From the NCBI GenBank assembly GCA_023014365.1, contig JAEBUN010000004.1, positions 62,001 through 126,000 of the forward strand: a stretch of DNA of 64,000 nucleotides, written 5' to 3'. Of this stretch, positions 43,674 to 54,790 are shown in pieces. A program made the position numbers and the translations under genes. The first letter of the stretch is position 1, and each line of letters begins with the position of its first letter. The notes under the pieces are model-generated. The model was not told where the DNA came from, made no database searches, and was given only the letters and a program-made list of their open reading frames with translations. This DNA is from Lepiota brunneoincarnata (lineage: Eukaryota > Basidiomycota > Agaricomycetes > Agaricales > Agaricaceae).

Positions 43674-45240
43674 TTTTTTTTTTTTTTTTTTTTTTTAAAT
43701 CTCCAATTTATAACACAGGCCGTGTAGGGAGGCTGTGTGCAGCTACTAACTACGGTACAACCTGAGCCGTAAGCTACAGGGTATCTGTACATACAATGTG
43801 TGACTGTGGATGCGGGCATGCATTTCCCTATGCCCAGGACAAAGCTGCCCTAAGCAAACGGAGGCAGGAAGATGGCTGCCGCCCAGTGCGTGGCGCAAGA
43901 GCCAAACCGAGGTGAGGTCCCCCCCCTTATTGGGGGTTAGGGGTCAATTCCCACGCAAATCCCTACATGCCGCCCGAAGACAGTGGGGGAATAACTAGCA
44001 CCTCGGCCCTGTCCAAGGAGCCCCTTGTAGGCAAACTCTGTGTGATCCCAACATGGCCTGCTTGGTGTAAGATGAGTGCTACGGCACCCATTACTCCCAT
44101 GCCAGACTGAGCTTTACTCGCCTTAGACACAGGCAGGGGCCTCCCCTATAGGTGGTGCGCCCGGGGGCATGGGTCAGCACACTAACAGCCTCCCTAATTG
44201 GTGCAGCACTAAAGCCAACGGGCTGGACTTACATGAGGTGGCACAAAAACGCAGAACACCCCAAACCCGTTGCCCTCCCAACTAGGTAATCCCCAGGGTA
44301 ACGGGTCGGCACAGAAGGCCTTCCTAAAGGGTGTACAAGGCGGGCTAAACTCCGCCACTCAACTCACAGGCTCACGCTAGAACCACTGACGTGGTAACAA
44401 CTCAAACCGATAAACCTGGATCTTACCTAGGATCAATTGACAGCAGATCTTGATCTCTTGAGCCGGTTTGCCATTCTCTGAATGAACTGCTACGGCCCAG
44501 TGGCTACCTGGGGCACAACCCCTGGACCACCTTCCCGTTACCCAGCAGCCGGTTTGTGATCGAGATCCGGTTGCCCAAATCTACGATAAGCATGGATCCC
44601 TGTATAACTGTCCAGGCTTACTGTCTTGCAAGGGCTGCTACTGGGATGGAAGTCGCAGCGTGAGAGCTGCCCCGGAGTTTGGGTGATCCCTACTAATGTC
44701 CTACACCTGGCTGAGCTTTACTCACTTGGAATGCAGGAGGGGGGTAGCCTGTCTTCTCGGTTGGCTTGTTTTCATGGCTATGCCCCCTCTTACCGTCCCC
44801 TATCCTCTCGATCCCTTGCAGGCGTGCCCTTGTTTTCAAGCGGGAGACTCCCTACTCGCGAGGGGGTATTTGGGGGAAGCGCACTTGCTACAGGTTTTGC
44901 GAGAGCTTGGCGAGGAGCCTGGCTGTCCCACTGCAAACCTGCCCAGGACATGCCCAGGGGGACTCCTAACCCATTTCGCCCAGCCAGGGATCCATTGACC
45001 CCAGCAGAGACCACCCAGAATCGCCAGCTCATCAGGCGGCCAGCATACCCAGCCATTAAGCACCTTTGCCAAGGGCGCACCCAACTCCCCAACAACCCCA
45101 GGCAGCCCTGGGACGCTCCAGAAGGGTGAAGAGAGGTGGAATAGTGTAGACAACCCACTAAGAACGGGACGGCTGCCTGTAGATTAAGAGTAGAAAATAA
45201 TATAAAAGGGGGATGATGGTGGTAAGAGGGAAAGGAGATG
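43674..45240 (-). mobile_element. R-LINE-A chimeric retroelement, copy 2
   Basis: Poly(T) at 43674-43696, LINE-A 3' UTR (A2 tail) to about 44011, then the whole R unit to 45240. TSD CTCTAACTCTGG lies at 43662-43673 and 45241-45252, inside LINE-B endonuclease codons. The R/LINE-A junction falls at the same place as in copy 1 (just after the LINE-A ORF2 stop), so both descend from one chimera, though the tails differ in type. Confidence 0.92.
44012..45240 (-). repeat. R unit, copy 2
   Basis: Full-length R in reverse, ending at TCCAAGGAGCCCC on the plus strand. Open frames parallel to those of copy 1 are kept: 45153-44836 and 45158-44790 on the R sense strand, and 44626-45129 antisense (167 codons). 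None has a recognised domain. Confidence 0.85.
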
Positions 45241-45354
45241 CTCTAACTCTGGTTCTTCCGGTCACTCGATTTATGACTGGTGTGATCCATCGTGTTCTGA
45301 AGCCTGATAGTGACAAGAAGTCAAAGTTCGTGGCGCAGATATGTGAGGGGTTGG

Positions 45355-46005
45355 TGTTAGAGCCGGTGCGGGTCGGGACCGAAGCGGAGGGTCGGGGTGG
45401 TATCCTTGGTATAAGGTAACCGGGGGACAGGGCGAAGTCAGTACGTAGACTTCGGGACCGAGGCGGAGTACGTCGGGCGGGGGGTTGGACTTGCGGCCTC
45501 AGCTTATGTGCTGTGCCCTCCTACTGTCCTAGTCCGTATTTCAGGAAGTCGGAGCCGAAGCGGAGCGAGGCAGAAGAGAGGAGAGGATATGGAACAGGGA
45601 GCTGGTCCGCTGCTCGATTCGATTATCAGACTGAGGAGTACAAGCCAAGTACCTACGGTATATATACTACTGGCCTTACGAACTATGACTCGTACTGACT
45701 ACGTGCGGAGTGAAGCGGAGACCCATATGGTTACAAACGGATTACAAACGAAATGGAGACCGGTACGGGTATGGAGACTGGTAACGTATCTTGACTACGG
45801 ATGGGAAATGGAGATGGGGAAATAGAGACAGCGAGGTTCAGGTGACCACGGCACGTGTGGAGGTGGTCGCGTGATCGGGGCAGTGGGTTGCGGTCAGAGT
45901 GAGTCGGGGCCGAGTCGGAGGGCAGAGGGTTGTTGTGTGGAACACACGTGGAGTCGAGAAGCCGAAGTTTAAGTGATTAGACTTATAGTTGGCATGGATA
46001 TGACA
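45355..46005 (-). repeat. Solo LTR-2, second copy
   Basis: 651 bp, TGTTAGAGCC...GGATATGACA on the plus strand, i.e. the reverse of 22175-22815. TSD GTTGG at 45350-45354 and 46006-46010, within LINE-B endonuclease-linker codons. No internal region remains. Confidence 0.92.
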
Positions 46006-46484
46006 GTTGGCCGCCTTGCAGCTTCCCTTGGACTCCCCTGGGGAGGTGGAGGCTATGGCTTTGGCTGTGGCTCTCATCATTTCCCAGGCCTGGGATGCCT
46101 TCTCTGAGGAGGCGTTCATTATAGGGCGCTCTAACCTGTGGTGAAATGATGAGTGCTCTGCTGCCATTCAGGTGTACTGGGTAGCCCCCTTGGGGGACAT
46201 GTGGTTCAAGTTCTGGTACATCGCCAAGGCCGTCAAATGCAAGTTCTTCGATGAGAAGATTGAGGAGATTGTTTCTGCGAACAAGCGCCCCTAGGACCTT
46301 ATGGCCTGGGTTAAACAGCACAGGCTCCCTACGTGTGATGTGATCCAGCACAATGGTGTGCCGTGTCACGATATGGGCTCCCTCTGGGATGCCCTTCATG
46401 GGACGTACAATGCAACCTCTGGCCGTGTTGTAAATCCCTCAGTGTTGGATGCTCTCCCCACACAAGCGGAAAGGGCGTGGTACC
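46006..46484 (+). pseudogene. LINE-B linker between endonuclease and RT
   Basis: Carries ALAVALIISQAWDAFSEEAF-like coding and then MAWVKQHRLPTCDVIQHNG (46301 on). A CGC CCC TAG stop and a Trp-to-stop change break the frame. It ends at the TSD of the LINE-A insertion; the open frame 46301-47131 runs artificially into LINE-A. Confidence 0.75.
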
Positions 46485-47469
46485 TGCAGGCGGTGGACCC
46501 ATCGGTGCACTCTGCCCAGGGTCATTCCTTGGCAGTCTGTCGCCTTCTTGCCGCGTGGTTTGCCGGGGGTCCGGCCTGCTCGGTCCACTTCTGGGAGGTC
46601 CCTTTGTGTGTGAAGTGGCCTTTTCACACTCAGGTGCACGACTTCGCGAAGTTGTTGCCTCCAGTTGGGGTAGGGGCGCGTCCCCGGGCCTCGCTCGACT
46701 ACCTCTGCAAGGAGGAAGTGCGGTTGTGTCAGGACCGCTGGATCGATTTGTTCCAGGATCCTGACCATCATGGGCATGGTTTCCTCCAGCTCGCCAGGGA
46801 CGATGACCGTCCCCTGCGGCCCACGTATCTCCACGGTGGTGCCTGGATCCTGCATGCTCATTCGGTGTCACTTATGGCCTGGATGACATGTGCTATACTT
46901 AACCACGTGCCGATAGGGGGCTATTGGAGGCGCTTTTTCCCACAGGAGGATTACTCCTGTCGCTGTGGGTTTTGGGAGGAGACTCGTGAGCACATGTTTC
47001 GGAGCTGCCCTAGGCACTCCATGGCAGGGGTCCTGGCTACGGTCGAGGCTCTTATTGCTTTCCTCGAAGCGTCCCCGACCGCGTTCGCGTTCACTGAGAG
47101 GGCCGGGCCCCCCCTGGGGGGTATCGGCTAGTAGCTTTATGTGGCGCCCGGTTGGGTCCGGGCCGGAGCGCTGGTTATTCCCCCGCTGTCTTCGGGCGGC
47201 GTGTAGGGATTTATGTGGGAATTGACCCCTAGCCCCCGATAAGGGGGGGGACCTTGTTTTGGCTTCGCTCCCATGCCGCGCGCTGGGCGGTAGCCGTCTT
47301 CCCGGCTCCATTCACTCGGGGCGGCTTTGTCCTGGGCATGGGGAAACGCATGCCCGCGTCCGTGGTCACGCATTGTATGTACAGATACTCTGTAGCTTAC
47401 GGCTTGGGTTGTACCGTAGTTAGTAGCTGCACGCAGCCTCCCTACGTGGCCCGCGTTATAAATTGGAGA

Positions 47470-47502
<33 letters not shown>
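46485..47502 (+). mobile_element. 5'-truncated LINE-A nested in LINE-B
   Basis: Begins in RNase H (QAVDPSVHSAQGHSLAV) and includes the finger CRCGFWEETREHMFRSCP, the stop at 47131, the 3' UTR (A2) and poly(A) 47475-47502. TSD GAAAGGGCGTGGTACC at 46469-46484 and, with one C/T change, 47503-47518. The coding part is open, consistent with a fairly recent insertion. Confidence 0.94.
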
Positions 47503-47503
<1 letters not shown>

Positions 47504-48463
47504 AAAGGGTGTGGTACCCATTCTTGACCTTGGAACTTGAGGATGCTTTGCATTCTTGTGCAAAGAGGTCTGCCCCTGGGCCTGACCATGTTATGTGGTC
47601 GTACCTGAAGGACATCATGGCGGACCAAGCGTTCTGCCACGTGTTTGTCAATCTTGCCAATGCCTGCCTGACGGCAGGGCACTGGCTGGATTACTTCAAG
47701 GAGTCTAACTCAGTGGTTATACCTAAACCGGGGAAGCCCTCTTACTCTACACCCAAGGCCTTTAGGCTGATCGTGTTGTTGAACACGCTGGGTAAGCTTG
47801 TGGAGAAGATGATCTCCAACCGCCTCCAATTTGACTATGTCAAGTGGGGAGTGTTTCATTTCAACCAGGTTGGTGGCATTCGCCAGAAGTCCACTGAGGA
47901 TGCTGGGTTGATCCTCACCCATCTTGTTTGTGTGGGGTAGGCTTGGGGGCTGCGGACAACATTGTCGCCTTCGATATTGCTCAGTTCTTTCCTTCGCTGA
48001 ATCATGATATGATTCTGGCAGTTCTATCATGGTCAGAGTTTGTGCCGGAGTTGGTGCAGTTCTTTGGCTCTTACCTGGTTGGGAGGTCTACCACTTACTT
48101 GTGGAACTCCTTCCAGTCAGATCCCAGGCAAGCAGACGTGGGCATGGGGCAGGGCTCGGCTCTGTCTCCGGTCTTGTCAGCCTTGTATCTTGCCCCTCTG
48201 GTTTATCTCTATTACCAGAGGACCCCCAGTCTCGGTGCTGACATGCTCTTGTATGTCAATGATGGGACCCTTATAGTTCAGACCAAGACTTGGGAGGACA
48301 ACGTATCTGCCCTACAGGCGGCCTATCGCTGCGTGCATGGGCTCTTTGACTCTTTCGGCCTCACACTTGAGCATACCAAGTCAGAGGTCTTCCACTTCTC
48401 TCGGAATCCAAGGGATGCCAACCCACCCATTGACTTGGGCTTCCATCTGTACACAGGGGATAC
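47503..48463 (+). pseudogene. LINE-B RT remnant
   Basis: Frame pieces 47254-47940 (LINE-B part from 47503) and 47928-48463 encode APGPDHVMWSYLKDIMAD, then FDIAQFFPSLNHD and GQGSALSPVLSALY. The catalytic YVDD reads YVND. A one-base change near 47935 breaks the frame. It stops at YTGD, where the R-LINE-B chimera is inserted (TSD ACACAGGGGATAC). Confidence 0.85.
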
Positions 48464-48757
48464 TGCTCCTTTCCCTCTTACCACTATCATCCCCCTCTTA
48501 CATTATTTTCTCCTCCTAATCTACAGGCAGCCGTCCCGTTTTTAGTGGGTTGTCTATACTATTCCACCTCTCTTCACCCCTCTGGAGCGTCCCAGGGTTG
48601 TCTGGAGTTGTTGGGGAGTTGGGTGCGCCCTTGGCAAAGGTGCTTAATGGCTGGGTATGCTGGCCGCCTGATGAGCTGGCGATTCTGGGTGGTCTCTGCT
48701 GGGGTCAGTGGATCCCTGGCTGGGCGAAATGGGTTAGGAGTCCCCCTGGGCACGTCC

Positions 48758-49126
48758 TGTTAGGAGTGCCCTGTGACATGCCAGGATGTGCTATATGCAC
48801 TCCTGTGGTGAGCAGTGTGCACTTGTCTTATTGTGCTCTGAACAGTCCCACTTGTTTGTTGTTGTGTTTGTGGACTTGTAGATAGGCCTGGACGCTTTTG
48901 GTAGCTAGTCATGTGATCTAGACATGGACTTGCACCTGTGGACGCTTTTGGGACTTCCAGTCTCTCACAGCTGTCCACAGGTGAGTAGTTAGTTCTATCT
49001 CCACTCCAGTCTCTCACAGCTGTCCACAGCTTGTTCCTTTCGTTTCTAGTCGTTCCCTTCGCGTAATACACTCGTTCCTTCGCTGTTAGGACTCCTTACC
49101 AGTCCCCCAACGCTCCTGCTTCAACA
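48758..49126 (+). repeat. LTR-1, 5' LTR of intact copia
   Basis: TGTTAGGAGTGCC...GCTTCAACA. Contains a 24-bp direct repeat at 48957-48980 and 49006-49029. It should carry the promoter and polyadenylation signals; no clear TATA box is visible. Confidence 0.96.
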
Positions 49127-49150
49127 GGTTATGGGCCCCGGGCTATAACA
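49127..49150 (+). promoter_or_regulatory. Probable primer-binding site
   Basis: GGTTATGGGCCCCGGGCTAT follows the 5' LTR directly. It is GC-rich and is bounded by GTTAT and ATAAC, forming an imperfect inverted repeat. The primer tRNA cannot be named by eye. Confidence 0.55.
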
Positions 49151-49196
49151 GCTTCAAAACGCGTTTTTACCCTTTCACTTATTTCTGCCTCTCCCA

Positions 49197-52100
49197 ATGG
49201 CTTCCAGCACTCCCCATTTCGACAAATTGAACGCTTCCAACTACCCCACATGGTCTGGAGAGATGGAGGCGTGGTTTCGAGCTTCTGGGCTGTGGAGAGT
49301 GGTATCTGGTTCTATGCTAAGTCCCTCACTCTCATCTCCCCCCACCAAAGAAGAATATCAGGCTAAGGAAGCTTGGGAGGCTAAAGCGGACAAGGCAGCT
49401 GGCTGGCTGTTTCTAATGGTGGAACCTGACCAAAGGATCCATTTCAACTCGATTCAGGACGATCCTGTGAAGATGTGGAAGGCCCTGGAGCAAATACACC
49501 TCCAAAAGCGTGCTGGGACGCGTTTTAACGCGTATGACGACTTATTCAGCATCAGGAAGCAAGAGGACGAGTCCCTGCAGGCTCTGATGAACAGGGTGGA
49601 CGAAAATACTCGAAAAATCGCGAATCTCCGCCCCTCTGGATTCACACTAGCCCAGCTGGATGAAGAACTGGCCTCCATGGCTCTCATTAGAGCCCTCCCT
49701 GCTGAGGAATTCTCCTCATTCACCTCTTCCCTCCTGCTCATGGACAAACTTGACAAGGCTTCTGTGCACCAGGCTTTTGTCACAGAGGATATTCAACGTC
49801 GTAGACGTGCTGGGGACACTGCAGGCTCCTCCCAGGCACTGGCAACACGCTCTGCACCCACTCCTTCATCCGGGAAATGCGAATTTTGTGACAAGCCTGG
49901 CCACACACTGCTCAAGTGCTACTCCTTTTTGGATGCCCAGAAGGATGCACGCGAAAACACGTCAAAATCGCGCTCTAGACGGCCCAGGAACCGTGCCAAC
50001 AAGGCCCAGGACGCGTCACAAGACTCCCTGCCCTCTCCTGCATCCGAAAACGCGCTCAGCACCACAGAATTCGCTGGAAACGCGAGTATAACCTCCCCCA
50101 CACCTTCCCAGCTCTCCTCTGACGTTGATTGGCTCGCAGACTCAGGGGCTACTTCTCATATGACCCCACATCGTCACTGGATGCATTCCTATGCTCCCCT
50201 TCGCATTCCTGTCCGGTTAGCTGATGATTCAGTCATTTACTCAGCTGGGGTGGGCTCTGTGGTGTTTCAGCCAGTTGTAAGGGGAAAAGCGACGAGTGCA
50301 GTGCAGTTTTCACGAGTTCTCCATGTTCCTCAGCTTCAGAGCAATCTCCTGTCTTGCCTCTACCTTACTAGGCATAAAGGCCTTAATATACACATCTCTG
50401 CTTCGTCTATGGACTTCCAGAGGGATAGGAAGACTCTGTTCTGTGCTAGGATCCGTTCTAACAACACTGCTGTGCTTGAGGGAGTCACCATTGCTTCCCA
50501 GCTCGCTTCTGCAGCCTCTATCTCTCTCCCTCTTGACTTGTCGCTCTGGCACAGAAGGCTCATCCACCAGAACTATGCTGATGTGAAGAAGATGATCTCC
50601 CAGCAATTGGTGACTGGTCTCACTCTCACCTCTCAGACACCTCCTGATCCTGTTTGTGAACCTTGCTTGGCTGGCAAGATGCATGCTCCCTCATTTCCTC
50701 CCTCGACCAATCATACACGCGCACCACTTGACCTTGTGCACTCAGATCTTCATGGACCACTCCCTGTACCTACCAATCGAGGTTACAAGTACTGGATCAC
50801 GTTCATTGACGACTCAACACGATTCCGAGCAGCTTACTTCCTAAAGAAGAAATCAGAGGCATTTGATGCATTTCGTACTTTCAAGTCTTGGGCAGAGAAC
50901 CAGCTCTCCCGCAAGATTCGTGCACTTCAGGATGATAAAGGGGGTGAATACATGTCTAATGCCTTCATCAAATTCACCACTGACTGTGGGATTGAGCGGA
51001 GACACTCTGCACGCAACCGGCCCCAACAGAATGGTTTGGCTGAACGCGCTAATCGGACAATGGGTGAGCGTATCACTGCGATGCTTGCTGAAGCCCATCT
51101 CCCTCCTTCATTTTGGGGCGAGTGCCTCACTGCAATGATTCATGTCTGGAATCGCCTCCCTACTGCTCCCCTTCCCAACACCACTCCTTATGAGGCCTTT
51201 TACAAACGTAAGCCTGATGTTGCTCACCTACGAGTCTGGGGGTGCACTGCATATGTTCATGTGCAGAGAGACAAGCGGACGTCACTTGGACCACACATGC
51301 AACGGTGTATATTCATTGGCTATCCTATTGGCTACAAGGCATGGAGGTTTTACGATCCTGTGACTAAACAAGTTGTGATCTCAGAGAGAGCCGACTTTGA
51401 CGAACGGCACTTCCCTGGACTGTCTAGTGTGCAGATGACTGCACCACGTCCACTGGCTGTCCCATCTGCTCCGTCTAACTTTCCCTCACATTCCAACTCC
51501 AATCCAGGATTTACTCCTCCACCCACTGCACCAACTCCATTACCACCCTCCTCTCCACATTCTAAGGGAGTACCACCTCTTGACGATGAGGGGGTGTCTC
51601 CAGTCATTCCATCCATTCCTATTCATCCTCCTCAAGATGTACCACTCCCTGCTCCACCTCCTATCATTCCTCCTGTTCCTGCGCCTCCTCTTGATGTTGC
51701 GCCGCCTCCTGTACCACCATTGCTCCCAACTGCTCCACGACGCTCTGCACGTGTGAGACGGTCACCTGGTGAGTGGTGGAAGGTCAGAGATCCTCCACCT
51801 CCTGTCCCTGACAGTGATGATGAGGAGGAAGCTGATCTAGCTGTTGAGGATGGCTTTCAAGATGTTGAGTTTGCTGGCAACACAGAGGACCCAGGCTTCC
51901 GTACCTTCAAGGCTGCAATGTCTGCACCTGATGGGACTCAATGGCGAGGTGCTTGCAATGACGAGATGATGTCTTTAATGGGTAACAACACTTGGCAAAT
52001 TGTTGAGCTCCCTCCTGGCAAGACAGCTATCAACTCAGGTTGGGTGTTCCGAGTCAAGCTCAAGGCTGATGGCTCTGTGGAGCGCTACAAGGCTAGGTTG

Positions 52101-53453
52101 GTCGCAAAAGGGTACTCTCAACGCCCTGGATTTGACTATACTGAAGTCTTTGCTCCCACATATCGCCCTGCATCCCTACGCCTTATTCTGGCCTTGGCAG
52201 CCAAAGAAGGCTATTCACTTCGTTCTGTCGACATTTCATCTGCCTTCACTTATGGGGACTTGGATGAAGAAATCTACATGCGCCAACCTGAAGGCTACCA
52301 CGAGGGAGGTCCTAACCATGTTTGCAAGCTCACCAAGTCGCTCTATGGTCTCAAACAGGCTGCTAGACAGTGGAACAAGAAGCTACATGACGTCTTTAGC
52401 TCTTTGGACTACACCAAGCTCAAGTCAGACAACTCTGTGTATGTTTACAGCAAGGGTGACGTTCGTGTTATTGTTCCCATCTTCATTGATGACATCACAC
52501 TTGTGTCCAAGAACAATCAAGCCATGGACAGAACAGTAGCTGAGCTGTCAAAACACTTCAAACTCCGTGATCTTGGTCTCACCTCCTTTCTTCTCAACAT
52601 CCAGATCACTCAGGACATCCCCAACCGCACCATCTCTCTTTCGCAATCGCACTATATTGATTCTATGCTCAAACAGTTTGGTATGGATGACTGCAATCCT
52701 GTGAAGACTCCTATGAGTCCAGGAATTGACTTAGCCAACATCACAATCTCCCCTGCAGAACAAGACCAGATGCGCTCTATTCCCTATCTCAGTGCTGTGG
52801 GTGCACTCCAGTACTTGGCCACCATGACTCGTCCCGACATTGCATTTGCTGTTGCTTATCTGGGGCGGTTTAATCACAATCCTGGCCCCCAGCACTGGGC
52901 AGCTGTCAAACACCTCTTCCGTTACCTCAAAGGCACTGCTGACTACAAGCTAGTCTACAGAGGGAACAATGATGACGAGTTGTTTATAACCTACTCAGAT
53001 GCCTCTCATGGTGATTGCAAGGAGACAGGACGAGCAACAGGTGGATATGTAACTCTGGTGTGTGGTGGCGCTGTAGGATGGTCCTCAAAGCGTCAGGGAT
53101 TGGTAACACTGTCTACTACTGAAGCTGAGTATGTTGCAGCAGTTGAAGCAGGCAAGGAGATCATGTGGATGCGCAACATTCTCTCGGAGATTGGACACAT
53201 CATTTCCTTCCCTTCGACACTCTATGTTGACAACAAGTCAGGAATACAGGTTGCAAAGAATCCAGAACACCACGGACGAATGAAGCACCTAGACCTTCGA
53301 CTCTACTGGCTCCGTGATGCAGTGGAGGCTAGAATGATTGATCCAGTGCATGTACCAACCACTGAGCAGTTGGCCGACATCCTCACCAAGCCTGTTCCTG
53401 TGTCGATTGTGGAGTCCACAGTACCTCTTTTGGGTCTGCGACGGTATGTCTGA
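49197..53453 (+). CDS. copia gag-pol polyprotein, 1418 aa
   Basis: A single frame typical of copia elements. Gag occupies residues 1-225, with a zinc knuckle CEFCDKPGHTLLKC near 227-240. The aspartic protease motif is DWLADSGATSHMT near 314. The integrase zinc finger is LWHRRLIHQ...CEPCLAGK from about 450; the catalytic core has Asp in HSDLHGPL (about 516), Asp in DDKGGEYMS (about 578) and Glu in QNGLAERANRTM (about 613). A Pro-rich linker spans 760-870. RT starts near 912 with FIDDITLVS near 1095. RNase H has TYSDASHGD near 1268, STTEAEYVAA and YVDNKSGIQ. No stop or frameshift. Products would assemble particles, copy RNA to cDNA and integrate it. The ATG is the first after the leader and is shared with the decayed copy at 24671. 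Confidence 0.97.
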   Translation: MASSTPHFDKLNASNYPTWSGEMEAWFRASGLWRVVSGSMLSPSLSSPPTKEEYQAKEAWEAKADKAAGWLFLMVEPDQRIHFNSIQDDPVKMWKALEQIHLQKRAGTRFNAYDDLFSIRKQEDESLQALMNRVDENTRKIANLRPSGFTLAQLDEELASMALIRALPAEEFSSFTSSLLLMDKLDKASVHQAFVTEDIQRRRRAGDTAGSSQALATRSAPTPSSGKCEFCDKPGHTLLKCYSFLDAQKDARENTSKSRSRRPRNRANKAQDASQDSLPSPASENALSTTEFAGNASITSPTPSQLSSDVDWLADSGATSHMTPHRHWMHSYAPLRIPVRLADDSVIYSAGVGSVVFQPVVRGKATSAVQFSRVLHVPQLQSNLLSCLYLTRHKGLNIHISASSMDFQRDRKTLFCARIRSNNTAVLEGVTIASQLASAASISLPLDLSLWHRRLIHQNYADVKKMISQQLVTGLTLTSQTPPDPVCEPCLAGKMHAPSFPPSTNHTRAPLDLVHSDLHGPLPVPTNRGYKYWITFIDDSTRFRAAYFLKKKSEAFDAFRTFKSWAENQLSRKIRALQDDKGGEYMSNAFIKFTTDCGIERRHSARNRPQQNGLAERANRTMGERITAMLAEAHLPPSFWGECLTAMIHVWNRLPTAPLPNTTPYEAFYKRKPDVAHLRVWGCTAYVHVQRDKRTSLGPHMQRCIFIGYPIGYKAWRFYDPVTKQVVISERADFDERHFPGLSSVQMTAPRPLAVPSAPSNFPSHSNSNPGFTPPPTAPTPLPPSSPHSKGVPPLDDEGVSPVIPSIPIHPPQDVPLPAPPPIIPPVPAPPLDVAPPPVPPLLPTAPRRSARVRRSPGEWWKVRDPPPPVPDSDDEEEADLAVEDGFQDVEFAGNTEDPGFRTFKAAMSAPDGTQWRGACNDEMMSLMGNNTWQIVELPPGKTAINSGWVFRVKLKADGSVERYKARLVAKGYSQRPGFDYTEVFAPTYRPASLRLILALAAKEGYSLRSVDISSAFTYGDLDEEIYMRQPEGYHEGGPNHVCKLTKSLYGLKQAARQWNKKLHDVFSSLDYTKLKSDNSVYVYSKGDVRVIVPIFIDDITLVSKNNQAMDRTVAELSKHFKLRDLGLTSFLLNIQITQDIPNRTISLSQSHYIDSMLKQFGMDDCNPVKTPMSPGIDLANITISPAEQDQMRSIPYLSAVGALQYLATMTRPDIAFAVAYLGRFNHNPGPQHWAAVKHLFRYLKGTADYKLVYRGNNDDELFITYSDASHGDCKETGRATGGYVTLVCGGAVGWSSKRQGLVTLSTTEAEYVAAVEAGKEIMWMRNILSEIGHIISFPSTLYVDNKSGIQVAKNPEHHGRMKHLDLRLYWLRDAVEARMIDPVHVPTTEQLADILTKPVPVSIVESTVPLLGLRRYV

Positions 53454-53474
53454 TGCAGTAGGACTTGTCACATC

Positions 53475-53483
53475 AAGGGGGTG
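53475..53483 (+). promoter_or_regulatory. Polypurine tract
   Basis: AAGGGGGTG lies immediately before the 3' LTR, the expected place for plus-strand priming. Confidence 0.8.
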
Positions 53484-53852
53484 TGTTAGGAGTGCCCTGT
53501 GACATGCCAGGATGTGCTATATGCACTCCTGTGGTGAGCAGTGTGCACTTGTCTTATTGTGCTCTGAACAGTCCCACTTGTTTGTTGTTGTGTTTGTGGA
53601 CTTGTAGATAGGCCTGGACGCTTTTGGTAGCTAGTCATGTGATCTAGACATGGACTTGCACCTGTGGACGCTTTTGGGACTTCCAGTCTCTCACAGCTGT
53701 CCACAGGTGAGTAGTTAGTTCTATCTCCACTCCAGTCTCTCACAGCTGTCCACAGCTTGTTCCTTTCGTTTCTAGTCGTTCCCTTTGCGTAATACACTCG
53801 TTCCTTCGCTGTTAGGACTCCTTACCAGTCCCCCAACGCTCCTGCTTCAACA
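53484..53852 (+). repeat. LTR-1, 3' LTR of intact copia
   Basis: 369 bp, identical to the 5' LTR except for one CpG-to-TpG change at 53786. Confidence 0.96.
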
Positions 53853-54790
53853 GTCCTGGGCGGGTTCGCAGTGGGACAACTACACTCCTCACCAAGCTCT
53901 CACGAAACCTGTAGCGAGTGCACTTCCCCCAAATACCCCCTCACGAGTAGGGAGTCTCCCGCTTGAAAATGAGGGCACGCCCGCAAGGGACTGAGAGGAT
54001 AGGGGATGGTAAGAGGGGGCATAGCCATGAAAACAAGCCGACCGAGAGGACAGGCCACCCCCCGCCTGCATTCCAAGCGAGTAAAGCTCAGCCGGGTGCA
54101 GGACATTAGTAAGGATCACCCAAACTCCGGGGCAGCTCTCATGCTGCGACTTCCATCCCGGTAGCAGCCCCTGCAAGACAGTAAGCCTGGACAGTTATAC
54201 AGGGATCCGTGCTTATCGTGGATCTGGGCAACCGGATCTCGATCACGAACCGGCTGCTGGGTAACGGGAAGGTGGTCCGGGGGTCGCGCCCTGGGTAGCC
54301 ACTGGGCTGTAGCGGTTCGTTCAGAGAATGGCAAACTGGCTCGAGAGTTCAAAATCTGCTGTCGATCGATCCCGGGTAAGATCCAGGTTTATCGGTTTGA
54401 GTTGTTACCACGTCAGTGGTTCTAGCGTGAGCCTGTGAGTTGAGTGGCGGAGTTTAGCCTGCCTTGTACACCCTTCAGGAAGGCCTTCTGTGCCGACATG
54501 CTACCCCGGGGATTACCTAGTTGGGAGGGCAACGGGTTTGGGGTGTTCCGCGATTTTGCGCCGCCTCATATAAGTTTGGCCCGTTGGCTTTAGTGCCACA
54601 CCAATTAGGGAGGCTGTTAGTGTGCCGACCCATGCCCCTGGGCATACCACCTATAGGGGAGGCCCCCGCCTGTGTCTATGGTGAGTAAAGCTCAGTCTGG
54701 TATGGGAGTAACAGGCACCGTAGCACTCATCTTACGCCAAGCAGGCCATGTTGGGATCACACGGAGTTTGCCTGCAAGGGGCTCCTTGGA
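53853..54790 (+). repeat. R unit, copy 3 (3' part)
   Basis: Continues R after the copia; the 5' part is 48464-48757. It ends at GGGGCTCCTTGGAC and joins LINE-B at the codons before RNase H. Confidence 0.85.

Larger units (their letters stand above)
48758..53852 (+). mobile_element. Intact Ty1/copia retrotransposon
   Basis: 5,095 bp with 369-bp LTRs that differ at one base (C at 49060, T at 53786). One uninterrupted gag-pol frame. The 4-bp GTCC is repeated at 48754-48757 and 53853-53856. It is inserted in R within the R-LINE-B chimera, making it one of the last insertions in the stack. All parts needed for autonomous retrotransposition appear present. Confidence 0.97.
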
